A stretch of 64,000 bases of DNA from the NCBI GenBank assembly GCA_029261855.1, contig JAJDAN010000032.1, positions 124,001 through 188,000 of the forward strand. The letters are read 5' to 3'. The translations under genes and the position numbers were made by a program. Below are positions 18,190-27,275 of the stretch, one piece after another. Position 1 is the stretch's first letter, and each line of letters begins with the position of its first letter. The notes below the pieces were generated by a model that was not told where the DNA came from, did not search any database, and saw only the letters and a program-made list of their open reading frames with translations. This DNA is from Deltaproteobacteria bacterium. Its GTDB lineage: Bacteria > Myxococcota_A > UBA9160 > UBA4427.

Positions 18190-18881
18190 TCGGGGGTCCT
18201 GACGGAATAGATTCCACTGGAGACGACCCGGTCATGGATCGCCTCGGGCAACAGGTAGCGAACGGAACGCCCTTCGCGAATTCGGGCGCGAATCTGAGAT
18301 GCCGAAACATCGAGCGCCGTGATCTCGACCAGCTGGATCCAGGTCCCTGCATCGCGGTGGCAGGCGGACAGGCCGTCGTCGGCGATCTCGAACGCGCCCC
18401 CGAGGCCCTCGGGGAGCCATTCGGACAAGCTCCCGCGTCGCAGCGGAGGGCGTGTGGTGACCGCGAAATTCGCCTGGGTGAAGAGGGTCTTGGGTTCGCG
18501 CCAGGTGTCCATTTCGCGGAATGCGTCGCAGCCGAGGGTGAACACGGGCCGCGCGGGAGCCAGGCGTTTGCCGAAGGCGCGCAGGGTGTCGACCAGGTAG
18601 CTCGGGCCTTCGCGCTCGACCTCGATGGGGTCGACGGAGAAGCGCGGGTTTCCCCGGACAGCGGCCTCTACCCAGGCCAGGCGATCGGCGGCGGGCGCAA
18701 TGGGGTCGCCGTCGGCGGCGTTCTTGTGAGGAGGCCGGGCGCTGGGAACGAAGATCATGCGCTCGAGGCCGAGCTGCTCCGCGACCTCTTCGGCGGCGCG
18801 CAGGTGTCCCAGGTGCACGGGATTGAAGGTCCCGCCGTAGAGGCCGACGCTGCCCTGCGCGCTAGGCCCGGTCGTCTTCAC
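18186..18881 (-). CDS. nadD: nicotinate-nucleotide adenylyltransferase
   Basis: GLYGGTFNPVHLGHLRAAEEVAEQLGLERMIFVPSARPPHK; GTG start at 18881 inferred, overlapping the proB 3' end. Confidence 0.93.
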   Translation of the reverse strand: MKTTGPSAQGSVGLYGGTFNPVHLGHLRAAEEVAEQLGLERMIFVPSARPPHKNAADGDPIAPAADRLAWVEAAVRGNPRFSVDPIEVEREGPSYLVDTLRAFGKRLAPARPVFTLGCDAFREMDTWREPKTLFTQANFAVTTRPPLRRGSLSEWLPEGLGGAFEIADDGLSACHRDAGTWIQLVEITALDVSASQIRARIREGRSVRYLLPEAIHDRVVSSGIYSVRTPE

Positions 18882-20040
18882 GGCCGTTTCCGTTCCCGTT
18901 CGACGTTGCATCGAGCAGCACGAGGTCGTCGCGGTGGATGACCTCGTCGCCGTTCGAGTAGCCGAGGGTCTTCTCGATCTGTTTCGTGCTCTGTCCCTTG
19001 ATGCGTTGGATGTCGTCAGAGGAATAACCGACGAGACCACGGGCCAGCTCTTCGCCGTCCGGGCCCAGGCACGAGACCGGGTCCCCGATGCCGAAGCGAC
19101 CGCGCACCGCGACGATTCCCGCCGGCAGCAGACTGCGTCCGCGCTGGGTCAGCGCGCCCACGGCGCCGGCATCGACCACCAGCTCACCACGGGTCCGGGA
19201 CGTGTAGGCGAGCCAGTGCTTCTTGCTTGCGAGACGGTTGCCCGGCAGGACCAGCGTGCCGACACGTTCCCCCGCGCAGATGCGGGTCAGGACGTCCCGC
19301 GGCCCGCCGTTGCACAGCAGGGTGGCCGCGCCGGACCGCGCCGCCGTTCGCGCCGCCTCGAGCTTCGTGATCATGCCGCCGCGCCCGAAGGCGCTGCCCG
19401 AGTCGAGGGCCGCGGCTTCGATCTCGGGGGTGATCTCCTCGATGATCTCGATCAGCGGGGGCTTCGGGCGGCCGGGTTCGGGTCGCCGCACGTGCATGCC
19501 GTCGACATCGGTGAGGATGACGAGCAGATCTGCGCCGATGAGGTTGACGACCTGAGCCGACAGGTTGTCGTTGTCGCCAAAGCGGATCTCCTCGGTGGCG
19601 ACGGTGTCGTTCTCGTTCACGATGGGGACCACGCCCAGCTGTAGCAGGGCGTGCAGAGTGTGCCGGGCGTTCAGGAAGCGCTCGCGTTCTTCGAGTCCCT
19701 GCCGGGTGAGTAGGATCTGCGCGACCTGTACGCCCAGGCGCTGGAAGCGGCGCTGGTACATCTCGATCAGGCCGATCTGGCCCACCGCGGCCGCCGCCTG
19801 CATGGCGGGGATCGATCGCGCAGGCTGCGTCCAGTTCAGCCGCCGGGTTCCGACGGCGATGGCGCCGGACGACACAAGCACCACCTGCTTGCCGCCTGCG
19901 ACGAGCTCGCAGACCTGCCGAGCGAGATCCGTGAACTTGCGCGGGCGCAGCTCTCCCGCGCGCGTCAGGGTGCTCGAACCCACCTTCACCACGATGCGCT
20001 GGGCGTTCTTCAGGATCTCGCGAGCCTGGGCCTCGCTCAC
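18862..20040 (-). CDS. proB: glutamate 5-kinase
   Basis: IVVKVGSSTLT...LVSSGAIAVGTRRL...FGDNDNLSAQVVNLIGADLLVILTDVDGM; C-terminal PUA domain. Confidence 0.97.
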   Translation of the reverse strand: MSEAQAREILKNAQRIVVKVGSSTLTRAGELRPRKFTDLARQVCELVAGGKQVVLVSSGAIAVGTRRLNWTQPARSIPAMQAAAAVGQIGLIEMYQRRFQRLGVQVAQILLTRQGLEERERFLNARHTLHALLQLGVVPIVNENDTVATEEIRFGDNDNLSAQVVNLIGADLLVILTDVDGMHVRRPEPGRPKPPLIEIIEEITPEIEAAALDSGSAFGRGGMITKLEAARTAARSGAATLLCNGGPRDVLTRICAGERVGTLVLPGNRLASKKHWLAYTSRTRGELVVDAGAVGALTQRGRSLLPAGIVAVRGRFGIGDPVSCLGPDGEELARGLVGYSSDDIQRIKGQSTKQIEKTLGYSNGDEVIHRDDLVLLDATSNGNGNGREDDRA

Positions 20041-21107
20041 CCGCGGTCCCCGTCCTGCGCAGCCGCTTCCGCCGCGCGCGCGTCTTCTTCGTCGAGGATC
20101 CGAAGCAGGGCCACCATCAGCTCTCGGGTTCCATCGCGGGTGGCGCCGGAGCCGCGGAATACGATGCTGCCTCCCGCCGCGAGCGCGGACGCCACGCCGT
20201 TCACTTCGCCGAGCTGGTCCTCGGGGACCAGGTCGATCTTGTTGAGGAGCACGATCTCCCGGCGCTCGAGCAGCTCGGGTCGGTAACGTCCGAGCTCCTT
20301 GCGCAGGGTGTCGTAGTCCTCGAGCAGGTTGCGACCCTCGAGCAGCATCGCGCCGAGGTCGAGCACATGGACCAGCACGCGGGTGCGCTCGACGTGTCGC
20401 AGGAAGCGATCCCCGAGCCCGGCGCCGTCGCTCGCGCCTTCGATCAGGCCCGGAATGTCGGCGACCACGAAGCGTCGATCGTCGATCTCGACCACTCCCA
20501 GGGACGGCACCAGGGTGGTGAAGGGGTAGGAGGCGACTCGCGGCTTGGCGGCCGACACCGCGCGGATCAAGGTGGACTTGCCGGCGTTCGGGAAGCCGAC
20601 GAGCCCGACGTCGGCAAGCAGCTTCAGCGAGAGCTTCAGGTTCTTGGTCTCGCCGGGCAGGCCGTCCTGCGCGAAGTCCGGGGTCTGGCGCGTGGCGGTC
20701 TTGAAGCGCGCGTTGCCGCGTCCACCGCGTCCGCCCCGTGCCGCGATGAAGCGCTCGCCGTCCTCGGCCAGATCCGCGAGCAGCACTTCGTCTTCGCAGT
20801 CGGCGTCGAAGATCATCGTCCCGATAGGGACGCGGATCTCGATGGCGGCGCCGTCTGCGCCGGTCGATTGCTGGGTGCCGCCGGGTTTGCCGCTCTTCGC
20901 GCGGAACTCGCGCCGAGCGCGGAACGAGAGCAGTGTGTTCTCGTTCCGATCGGCAACGAAGACGACACTACCGCCGTGCCCACCGTCGCCACCGTCGGGT
21001 CCGCCACGCGGGACGAACTTCTCCCTTCGGTAGCCCACGCGCCCGGCTCCGCCGGCGCCGGACGAGACCAGGATCGTTGCTTCGTCGACGAAGGTTTCGC
21101 TGCCCAC
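20037..21107 (-). CDS. obgE: Obg-family GTPase
   Basis: FVDEATILVSSGAGGAGRVGYRREKFVPRGGPDGGDGGHGGSV...VGLVGFPNAGKSTLI...DIPGLIEGASDGAGLGDRFLRH. Confidence 0.97.
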   Translation of the reverse strand: MGSETFVDEATILVSSGAGGAGRVGYRREKFVPRGGPDGGDGGHGGSVVFVADRNENTLLSFRARREFRAKSGKPGGTQQSTGADGAAIEIRVPIGTMIFDADCEDEVLLADLAEDGERFIAARGGRGGRGNARFKTATRQTPDFAQDGLPGETKNLKLSLKLLADVGLVGFPNAGKSTLIRAVSAAKPRVASYPFTTLVPSLGVVEIDDRRFVVADIPGLIEGASDGAGLGDRFLRHVERTRVLVHVLDLGAMLLEGRNLLEDYDTLRKELGRYRPELLERREIVLLNKIDLVPEDQLGEVNGVASALAAGGSIVFRGSGATRDGTRELMVALLRILDEEDARAAEAAAQDGDRG

Positions 21108-21172
21108 CTGCGCTCCATCACCCAGCGCGCCGAGCGCGGAGGGGTGCGGCGCGGTTCGGCGGAGGGAAGGCT

Positions 21173-21430
21173 CTAGCTCGACGGAAGATCGACGTTCGCG
21201 ACCGTGCGGCCGCGGGACTTGCCGTAACTCACCACACCGTTGGACTTGGCGAAGAGCGTGTAGTCCTTGCCCAGTCCGGTGTTGCGTCCGGGGTGGATCT
21301 TCGTGCCGACCTGACGAACGAGGATCGAGCCGGCGCTGACGACCTGGCCCGCGAAGACCTTGATGCCCCGGCGTTGCCCGTTGCTGTCGCGCCCGTTGCG
21401 GGAGCTTCCCTGACCCTTCTTGTGTGACAT
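21173..21430 (-). CDS. rpmA: 50S ribosomal protein L27
   Basis: [48 protein letters not shown]. Confidence 0.97.
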   Translation of the reverse strand: MSHKKGQGSSRNGRDSNGQRRGIKVFAGQVVSAGSILVRQVGTKIHPGRNTGLGKDYTLFAKSNGVVSYGKSRGRTVANVDLPSS

Positions 21431-21433
21431 CTG

Positions 21434-21745
21434 TCAGCCCTCGATCTTGTCGACGTGAATTTCGGTGTAGTCCTGGCGGTGTCCGTACTTCCGCCGGTAG
21501 CCCTTGCGGCGTTTCATCTTGAAGACCGTGATCTTCGGGCCGCGACCCTGTGCGGTGATGGTCCCGACGACCTTCGCACCTTCGACGGAAGGCGTGCCGA
21601 CCTTGAGACTGTCCCCGCTGAGCAGGAGCACGTCGTCCAGCTCGATCTTGTCGCCCACGCCACCGGCGAGCTTCTCGACGCGAACCGACTCACCCTGCTG
21701 CATGCGGATCTGCTTTCCGCCCGTGCGGACAACGGCGTACATCAA
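21434..21745 (-). CDS. rplU: 50S ribosomal protein L21
   Basis: MMYAVVRTGGKQIRMQQGESVRVEKL...FKMKRRKGYRRKYGHRQDYTEI. Confidence 0.97.
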   Translation of the reverse strand: MMYAVVRTGGKQIRMQQGESVRVEKLAGGVGDKIELDDVLLLSGDSLKVGTPSVEGAKVVGTITAQGRGPKITVFKMKRRKGYRRKYGHRQDYTEIHVDKIEG

Positions 21746-23763
21746 TCTTCCCTCTTCTCTTCTTCCGGCTCGTCCGGCCCGCCACTCTTCTGCGCCGACT
21801 GTTGGACCTGCTGCTCCACGGCTTCGGACTGGTGCTGGGGCTCGGGTGTATGGATCTCTGCCTTCACTTCGGACCGTTCCGGGACGGGCCGATCGGCCGG
21901 GGCGTCCACGGCTGTCGAAGGAGGCGGGAGTATCCGCGATTCCTCTTGTGCGTCAACCGTTTCCGGGTCCTGAGGTGCCTCGGCGGCCAGCTCGGGCGCA
22001 GCTTCGCCCCCCGGGGCGTCCTCTGCCGCGATGGCTTCTTCGGGCTTCTCTTCTTCGGCGTCCTCGGTCGCCTCGTCCTCGCTGCCCCGGCGGCCGCGAC
22101 CTCCGCGGCGACGGCGGCGCGGGCGACCGTTCTTGCCCGTCTCCTCACCGTCGGCGCTCGCGTCTTCAGCCTTCTTGCCGGCCTTGTCTGCCTTCTCCGC
22201 CGCTTCCCGAAGCTTCGGGTCTTCCAGCCAGCGCAGAGTGATCTCGACCGGGTCGCCCTCGTCGAGGGCCACGACTTCGAACTGCTCCTGGTGGAGCCCC
22301 GGCCGTGCACGGACCTCGATCTCGCGACCGAGCTCCTCGCCCAGCTCGCCCAGTAGGGACGCGCCTTCGCGCAGCAGCTCCTCGGCGACCGACGGTGCGA
22401 CCGTCAAGGCGATGCGACGTCCGCAGAAGCGCGGCAGATCGCAGCGGATCTCCCGCACGATCCGGAACGAGACACTCTTGCTCGAGAGCACGTAGCCCTT
22501 GCCCTCGCAGTACGCGCAGGGCTCGCACAGCACCTGCACCAGGTTCTCTCGCGTTCGCTTGCGGGTCATCTCGACGAGACCCAGCTCGGAGATCTTCAGG
22601 ATGTTGGTGCGCGCCTTGTCGGAGCGGATGGCTTCGCGCAGGGCGCGGTAGACCTTCTCGCGATGGTCTGCCGATTCCATGTCGATCAGGTCGATGATGA
22701 TCAACCCGCCGATGTTGCGGAAGCGAAGCTGGTAGACGACTTCCTTGACGGCCTCGAGATTGGTCTTGAAGACCGTCTCCTCGAGGTCGCGCTTGCCGAC
22801 GTAGCGGCCGGTGTTCACGTCGATGGCCGTCAGCGCTTCGCTCTGGTCGACGACCAGCGAGCCGCCGGACTTGAGGAACACCTTGCGACCCAGGTTTGCG
22901 TGGATCTGGCTCTCGAGGCTGAACGCCTCGAAGATGGGCTCCTGGCCCTGGTAGTGCTCGATGCGGGGACGTGGGTCCGCGACGTAGCGGTCGACGAAGC
23001 TCTGGATCATCTGGTGGGTGGCGTCCGAGTCCACCACGATGCGCTTGGTGTCCCCCGTCGCGAAGTCGCGGATCATTCGCAGCGGCAGGTCGGGTTCGGA
23101 ATGCAGCACCGCCGGCGCGTGGGTTTCACCGTTGCGCTGCTGGATGTTCTCCCAGACCGACGCGAGGTAGCGGATATCGGCCTCGAGGTCGGCTTCGCGC
23201 ACGCCGTCTCCCGCGGTGCGGATGATGAAACCGAGGTCCTTCGGTCGCAGACGGTCGACGATCTCCCGCAGTCGCTTGCGCTCGCGGTCGGAATCGATGC
23301 GTCGCGAAACACCCACCCTCCGGCTCCAGGGTGTCAGCACCAGGTGCCGTCCCGGGATGGAGATGTGGGAGATGATGCGCGCGCCCTTGGTGCCGATGGG
23401 CTGCTTGGCGATCTGGACCACGATCTCCTGGTCTTCCTTCAGGAGTGTGTCGATCTTCGGAGGCTGCCGGGTGTTGCGACGACCGCGATGGGGCGGTTTG
23501 GTCGGAACGTCGTCACCCGTTTCCTGGGTGAACCCGTTCGCGAAGTAGTCGCCCGCGTAGAGGAACGCAGCCTTGTCGAGTCCGATGTCGACGAAGGCGG
23601 CCTGCATGCCCGGAAGCACCCGGGTGACTCGGCCCTTCACGACAGACCCGACGACGCTCCGGTCCTGGTCTCGCTCGATGTGGAGTTCGCTGAAGCTCGA
23701 GCGCTCCAGCACGGCAACGCGCGTCTCGCCGCGTTCCGCGTTGATGATGATCTCGTTCTGCAT
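21742..23763 (-). CDS. rng: ribonuclease E/G family endoribonuclease with acidic C-terminal extension
   Basis: MQNEIIINAERGETRVAVLE...AAFVDIGLDKAAFLYAGD...VDQSEALTAIDVNTGRYVGKRDLEETVFKTNLEA...MTRKRTRENLVQVLCEPCAYCEGKGYV; low-complexity Glu/Ala-rich C-terminus. Confidence 0.95.
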   Translation of the reverse strand: MQNEIIINAERGETRVAVLERSSFSELHIERDQDRSVVGSVVKGRVTRVLPGMQAAFVDIGLDKAAFLYAGDYFANGFTQETGDDVPTKPPHRGRRNTRQPPKIDTLLKEDQEIVVQIAKQPIGTKGARIISHISIPGRHLVLTPWSRRVGVSRRIDSDRERKRLREIVDRLRPKDLGFIIRTAGDGVREADLEADIRYLASVWENIQQRNGETHAPAVLHSEPDLPLRMIRDFATGDTKRIVVDSDATHQMIQSFVDRYVADPRPRIEHYQGQEPIFEAFSLESQIHANLGRKVFLKSGGSLVVDQSEALTAIDVNTGRYVGKRDLEETVFKTNLEAVKEVVYQLRFRNIGGLIIIDLIDMESADHREKVYRALREAIRSDKARTNILKISELGLVEMTRKRTRENLVQVLCEPCAYCEGKGYVLSSKSVSFRIVREIRCDLPRFCGRRIALTVAPSVAEELLREGASLLGELGEELGREIEVRARPGLHQEQFEVVALDEGDPVEITLRWLEDPKLREAAEKADKAGKKAEDASADGEETGKNGRPRRRRRGGRGRRGSEDEATEDAEEEKPEEAIAAEDAPGGEAAPELAAEAPQDPETVDAQEESRILPPPSTAVDAPADRPVPERSEVKAEIHTPEPQHQSEAVEQQVQQSAQKSGGPDEPEEEKRED

Positions 23764-23768
23764 TGCGC

Positions 23769-23812
23769 CCTGCAGCCGCTGCAGGCAACCGACCGAAGTC
23801 TGGTTCGGTGCC
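23769..23812 (-). promoter_or_regulatory. two adjacent hairpins directly upstream of the rng start codon
   Basis: CCTGCAG-CGG-CTGCAGG (23769-23785) ends 5 nt from the ATG; second stem GGCA(A)CCGA...TCGGTGCC at 23784-23812 (plus-strand notation). Confidence 0.5.
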
Positions 23813-24159
23813 TCGCGGCGCTTGGCGAGCCGTTCGGGTTCAGAAAAAGAAGAAAGTGGCGGGGCGCTATTGGGATTCCGGAACGTCGCTCGGACGCGCC
23901 GGCAAGACGGAGACTCTCTCTACATCCCCGAAATCGAATCGCTTTTTCGGATTGTCATCGACTCGCACAGGAAAAATTGTTGCCCTCTCAAACGTCGATC
24001 GCTCGAATCTCTGGGCTCACGGTCGGCCGGATCGATCGGATCGGCGGAAAATCACTTCAAGTCAGCAACGCCCCGCCGCTGTCCTGATTCCGTCGAAAAC
24101 CCGAGGTCCTTTCACCCCGGGCGGGCGAGTCAGCCAGACCGCCTTAAACTCACGGGACG

Positions 24160-25584
24160 ATGGTGGATTCCCCGACCCGCGTCAACCCGGACCCTCGGCG
24201 ATCCCTCCCTTCTGTCGCCCGTCTTGTGGGCAGAGTTGCCGCTGCCCGGCCGGATCTGCCGGAGTGGGCTGCGACCGAGGGAGCGCGTCAGGTCGTCGAG
24301 GCGGCGCGCCTGCGGATCACCGCCGGCCTCGCCGACGGTCGTGGCGACCCCCCGCGGGAGCCAGAGGAGTCGGATCCCGAATGGACCCAGTGGGCCTGCC
24401 GGGTCGCCGAAGGACTCTGTCGCCCCCATCCCCGCGCGGTCGTGAATGCAACGGGCGTGGTTCTGCACACGAACCTCGGCCGGGCGCCCCTGGCCGCCGG
24501 GGCCGCCGACGCCGCGCGGGCCGTTGCCGCCGGCTATTCGAACCTCGAGCTCGATCTCGAGACCGGCCGCCGCGGCGGCCGACTGGGCGCCCTGGAAGCC
24601 AAGCTCTGCGCGCTTTCCGGCGCCGAAGCCGCGTACGCGTGCAACAACAACGCGGCGGCGGTGATGCTCGCCCTGCGGGCCCTGGCCGAGGGGCGGGACG
24701 TGATCGTGTCCCGGGGCGAGCTGGTCGAGATCGGCGGCTCGTTCCGCGTGCCGGACATCATGGCCTCATCGGGTGCGAGGCTCGTCGAGGTGGGCACCAC
24801 GAATCGCACGCATCCGGCGGACTACGAGCGGGCCATCGGTCCCACCACCGCGATGCTGTTGAAGGTGCATCGCAGCAATTTCAGTCAGTCGGGCTTCGTA
24901 ACCGAGGTCGATCTCGCGGACCTGGTCACCATCGGCCGCAAGCACGGTCTGCCGGTGGTCGAGGATCTGGGCAGCGGCACCCTGCTGGACCTGACCGACC
25001 GCGGTCTGCCGGCGGATTCGTTCGTGCCGTCCCGGGTGGCGACGGGGGCGGACGTGGTGTGCTTCTCGGGCGACAAGCTCCTCGGGGGACCCCAGGCCGG
25101 CATCCTGCTGGGCGGCCGGACGGCCATCGAAGCCATGCGCACCCACCCGATGGCGCGTGCGCTGCGCCTCGACAAGATGAGCCTCGCCGCCCTCGACTGG
25201 ACCCTCGGCGCCTATCTCGAGGGGCGTGCCGAGGACGAGATCCCCGTCGTGCGTCAGATCACGGAGCCTGCCGCCTCCGTCGAGCTGCGAGCCCGGGCGC
25301 TCGCGGCGCGTCTTTCGGACCTGCTCGAGGATGCGGCGGAGGTTTCCACCCTGCCGGACCGGGCACCCGTCGGGGGCGGGTCCCTGCCGGGCTTCGAGAT
25401 CGACACCTGGGTGGTGGCGCTGCGGTCCCCGCGCGGCGCGTCACAGCTGGCGGCGGCCCTGCGATCGGCGACACCGCCCGTGCTCACGCGCGTGCGCGAT
25501 GACGCGGTCCTGTTCGATCTTCGGACCGTGTCCGAAAGCGAGGTCGCGCACGTCGAGACTGCCGTAGTGGGTCTACTGGTTTGA
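24160..25584 (+). CDS. selA: L-seryl-tRNA(Sec) selenium transferase
   Basis: VVNATGVVLHTNLGRAPLA...YSNLELDLETGRRGGR...VGTTNRTHPADYERAIGPTTAMLLKVHRSNFSQSGFV...VCFSGDKLLGGPQAGILLG. Confidence 0.96.
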   Translation: MVDSPTRVNPDPRRSLPSVARLVGRVAAARPDLPEWAATEGARQVVEAARLRITAGLADGRGDPPREPEESDPEWTQWACRVAEGLCRPHPRAVVNATGVVLHTNLGRAPLAAGAADAARAVAAGYSNLELDLETGRRGGRLGALEAKLCALSGAEAAYACNNNAAAVMLALRALAEGRDVIVSRGELVEIGGSFRVPDIMASSGARLVEVGTTNRTHPADYERAIGPTTAMLLKVHRSNFSQSGFVTEVDLADLVTIGRKHGLPVVEDLGSGTLLDLTDRGLPADSFVPSRVATGADVVCFSGDKLLGGPQAGILLGGRTAIEAMRTHPMARALRLDKMSLAALDWTLGAYLEGRAEDEIPVVRQITEPAASVELRARALAARLSDLLEDAAEVSTLPDRAPVGGGSLPGFEIDTWVVALRSPRGASQLAAALRSATPPVLTRVRDDAVLFDLRTVSESEVAHVETAVVGLLV

Positions 25585-25624
25585 ACCCCCTGATTCTGTT
25601 CTGTAACTTCGGATCCCGTCGCCG

Positions 25625-26248
25625 ATGTTGAATTCCAGCGTCCTGGTCCTGAATCGTTCGTTCCTGCCGATTCACGTCACTTCGGTGAAGCGTTCCTTCT
25701 CCCTCGTCTACCAGGGCGGTGCCCGCGTCGTGAACGACCGCTACGAGACCTTCGATTTCTGGCAATGGCGCGCGCAGTTGGACCAGCCGGGGATCGAATG
25801 CATCGGGACGACGTCGGGACCCGTTCCAATACCGCGCGTCATCGTTCTCAGCTGGTACGACCGGATGCCCAAGCGCATGGTGCGCTTCTCCCGAACGAAC
25901 ATCTTCTCGCGCGACGGCTTCACGTGTCAGTATTGCGGCGAGCGTCCTCCGCGCGCGCAGCTCAACCTCGACCACGTGGTGCCGCGTACCCAGAACGGAA
26001 GGACGACGTGGGAGAATGTCGTCTGTTCCTGTGTCTCGTGTAACCGCAAAAAAGGTGGGCGAACGCCCGAGCAGGCCGGCCTGCGCCTGCGCAAGCAACC
26101 CAAACGACCTCGTTGGACCCCCCTGATGAGCCTGCCGACAGCGAGCGTGCGCCACTCCGAGTGGCGTCCGTACCTGGCGATCGACGAGCCAACTGCCGTC
26201 GGCGGGTCCAAGCAGCGAGATCGCGACCGCGAAGAAATGGCGATGTAG
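25625..26248 (+). CDS. HNH endonuclease family protein
   Basis: FSRDGFTCQYCGERPPRAQLNLDHVVPRTQNGRTTWENVVCSCVSCNRKKGGRTPEQAG. Confidence 0.92.
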   Translation: MLNSSVLVLNRSFLPIHVTSVKRSFSLVYQGGARVVNDRYETFDFWQWRAQLDQPGIECIGTTSGPVPIPRVIVLSWYDRMPKRMVRFSRTNIFSRDGFTCQYCGERPPRAQLNLDHVVPRTQNGRTTWENVVCSCVSCNRKKGGRTPEQAGLRLRKQPKRPRWTPLMSLPTASVRHSEWRPYLAIDEPTAVGGSKQRDRDREEMAM

Positions 26249-26264
26249 TTTCGGCATCTACCGG

Positions 26265-27275
26265 GTGAAGAACCCGGCAGTGGCCAAGGGGGGGTGCGCC
26301 ACGAGTCCTATCAACGAGCGCCAAGTGCAAGAGCCCGCAGCGGGCGAAGCGCGCGTGCTTTCTATCGGGGGCGGCAAGGGCGGGGTCGGCAAGACCTTCG
26401 TTGCCGCGAACCTGGCTGTCGCGCTGTCGCGGCTTGGCAAACGCGTCGTCGCGGTCGACTGCGACCTCGAAGGCGCGAACCTCCACACGAGTCTCGGCGT
26501 TCGCACGCCGCAGAGGAGTCTGGCGGACTTCGTCGCCCAGCGAGAAGACGACCTCGGAAAGCTCGTCGTCGACACGCCCGTCCCGGGCCTGCGCCTGATC
26601 GCCGGCACTCACGCCCACCTGGGCGATGCACAACCGAACCATCTGCGAAGGGTGCGGTTGATGCGTGCGCTTCGCCGGCTCGACGCCGACTACGTGATCG
26701 CCGACCTCGGTGCCGGCACCCACTCGTCGGTGCTCGACTACTTCCTCGTGGGCGGCGAGGGTCTGATCGTCATGCAGCCCGAGCCCACTTCGGTGGAGAA
26801 CGCGTACACGTTCCTGCGCGCCGCCTTCTATCGTCGCATGCGCCTGGCGATGGTGGGCCACGGTGTCCGCAAGCTCGTGACCGAGGCCATGGACCAGCGC
26901 AACGAGCGCGGAATCCGGAGCCCCGTGGACCTGCTGCGGGAGATCGAGTCCATCGATCCCCAGGAGGGCGCTCGCTTCGTCGAGACGATGCGCGGCTTCC
27001 GGCCGCGCATCATCGTGAACGGTGTACGCACCGCCGAGGACGTGAAACTCGGCTTCGCGGTGGGATCCGTCTGTCGCAAGTACTTCGGGATCGACGCGGA
27101 GTACCTGGGCTACGTGAACTACGACGACGCGGCTCGCCGCAGCGTCGCTGCGAGGCGTCCGGTGGTGGACGGGGAATCCGGCTCGGACGCGGCCATCTAC
27201 CTGCAGCGCATCGCACGCAAGCTCCTGGAGGGACGAGAAGAGAAGGGGCGAGCTGAGAAGGAGAGAGGCGCGTGA
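26265..27275 (+). CDS. MinD/ParA-like P-loop ATPase (FleN-type)
   Basis: VLSIGGGKGGVGKTFVAANLAVALSRLGKRVVAVDCDLEGANLHTSLGV deviant Walker A. Confidence 0.9.
   Translation: MKNPAVAKGGCATSPINERQVQEPAAGEARVLSIGGGKGGVGKTFVAANLAVALSRLGKRVVAVDCDLEGANLHTSLGVRTPQRSLADFVAQREDDLGKLVVDTPVPGLRLIAGTHAHLGDAQPNHLRRVRLMRALRRLDADYVIADLGAGTHSSVLDYFLVGGEGLIVMQPEPTSVENAYTFLRAAFYRRMRLAMVGHGVRKLVTEAMDQRNERGIRSPVDLLREIESIDPQEGARFVETMRGFRPRIIVNGVRTAEDVKLGFAVGSVCRKYFGIDAEYLGYVNYDDAARRSVAARRPVVDGESGSDAAIYLQRIARKLLEGREEKGRAEKERGA

Noticed and set aside
16346-18202. 618-aa plus-strand ORF
   Set aside because: Antisense shadow of gpmI/rsfS; no domain.
23764-24159. selC (tRNA-Sec) next to selA
   Set aside because: Searched both strands by eye for a UCA anticodon loop with a long variable arm and T-arm; the only TCA-containing loop-like stretch (cttcaag) has no pairing flanks.
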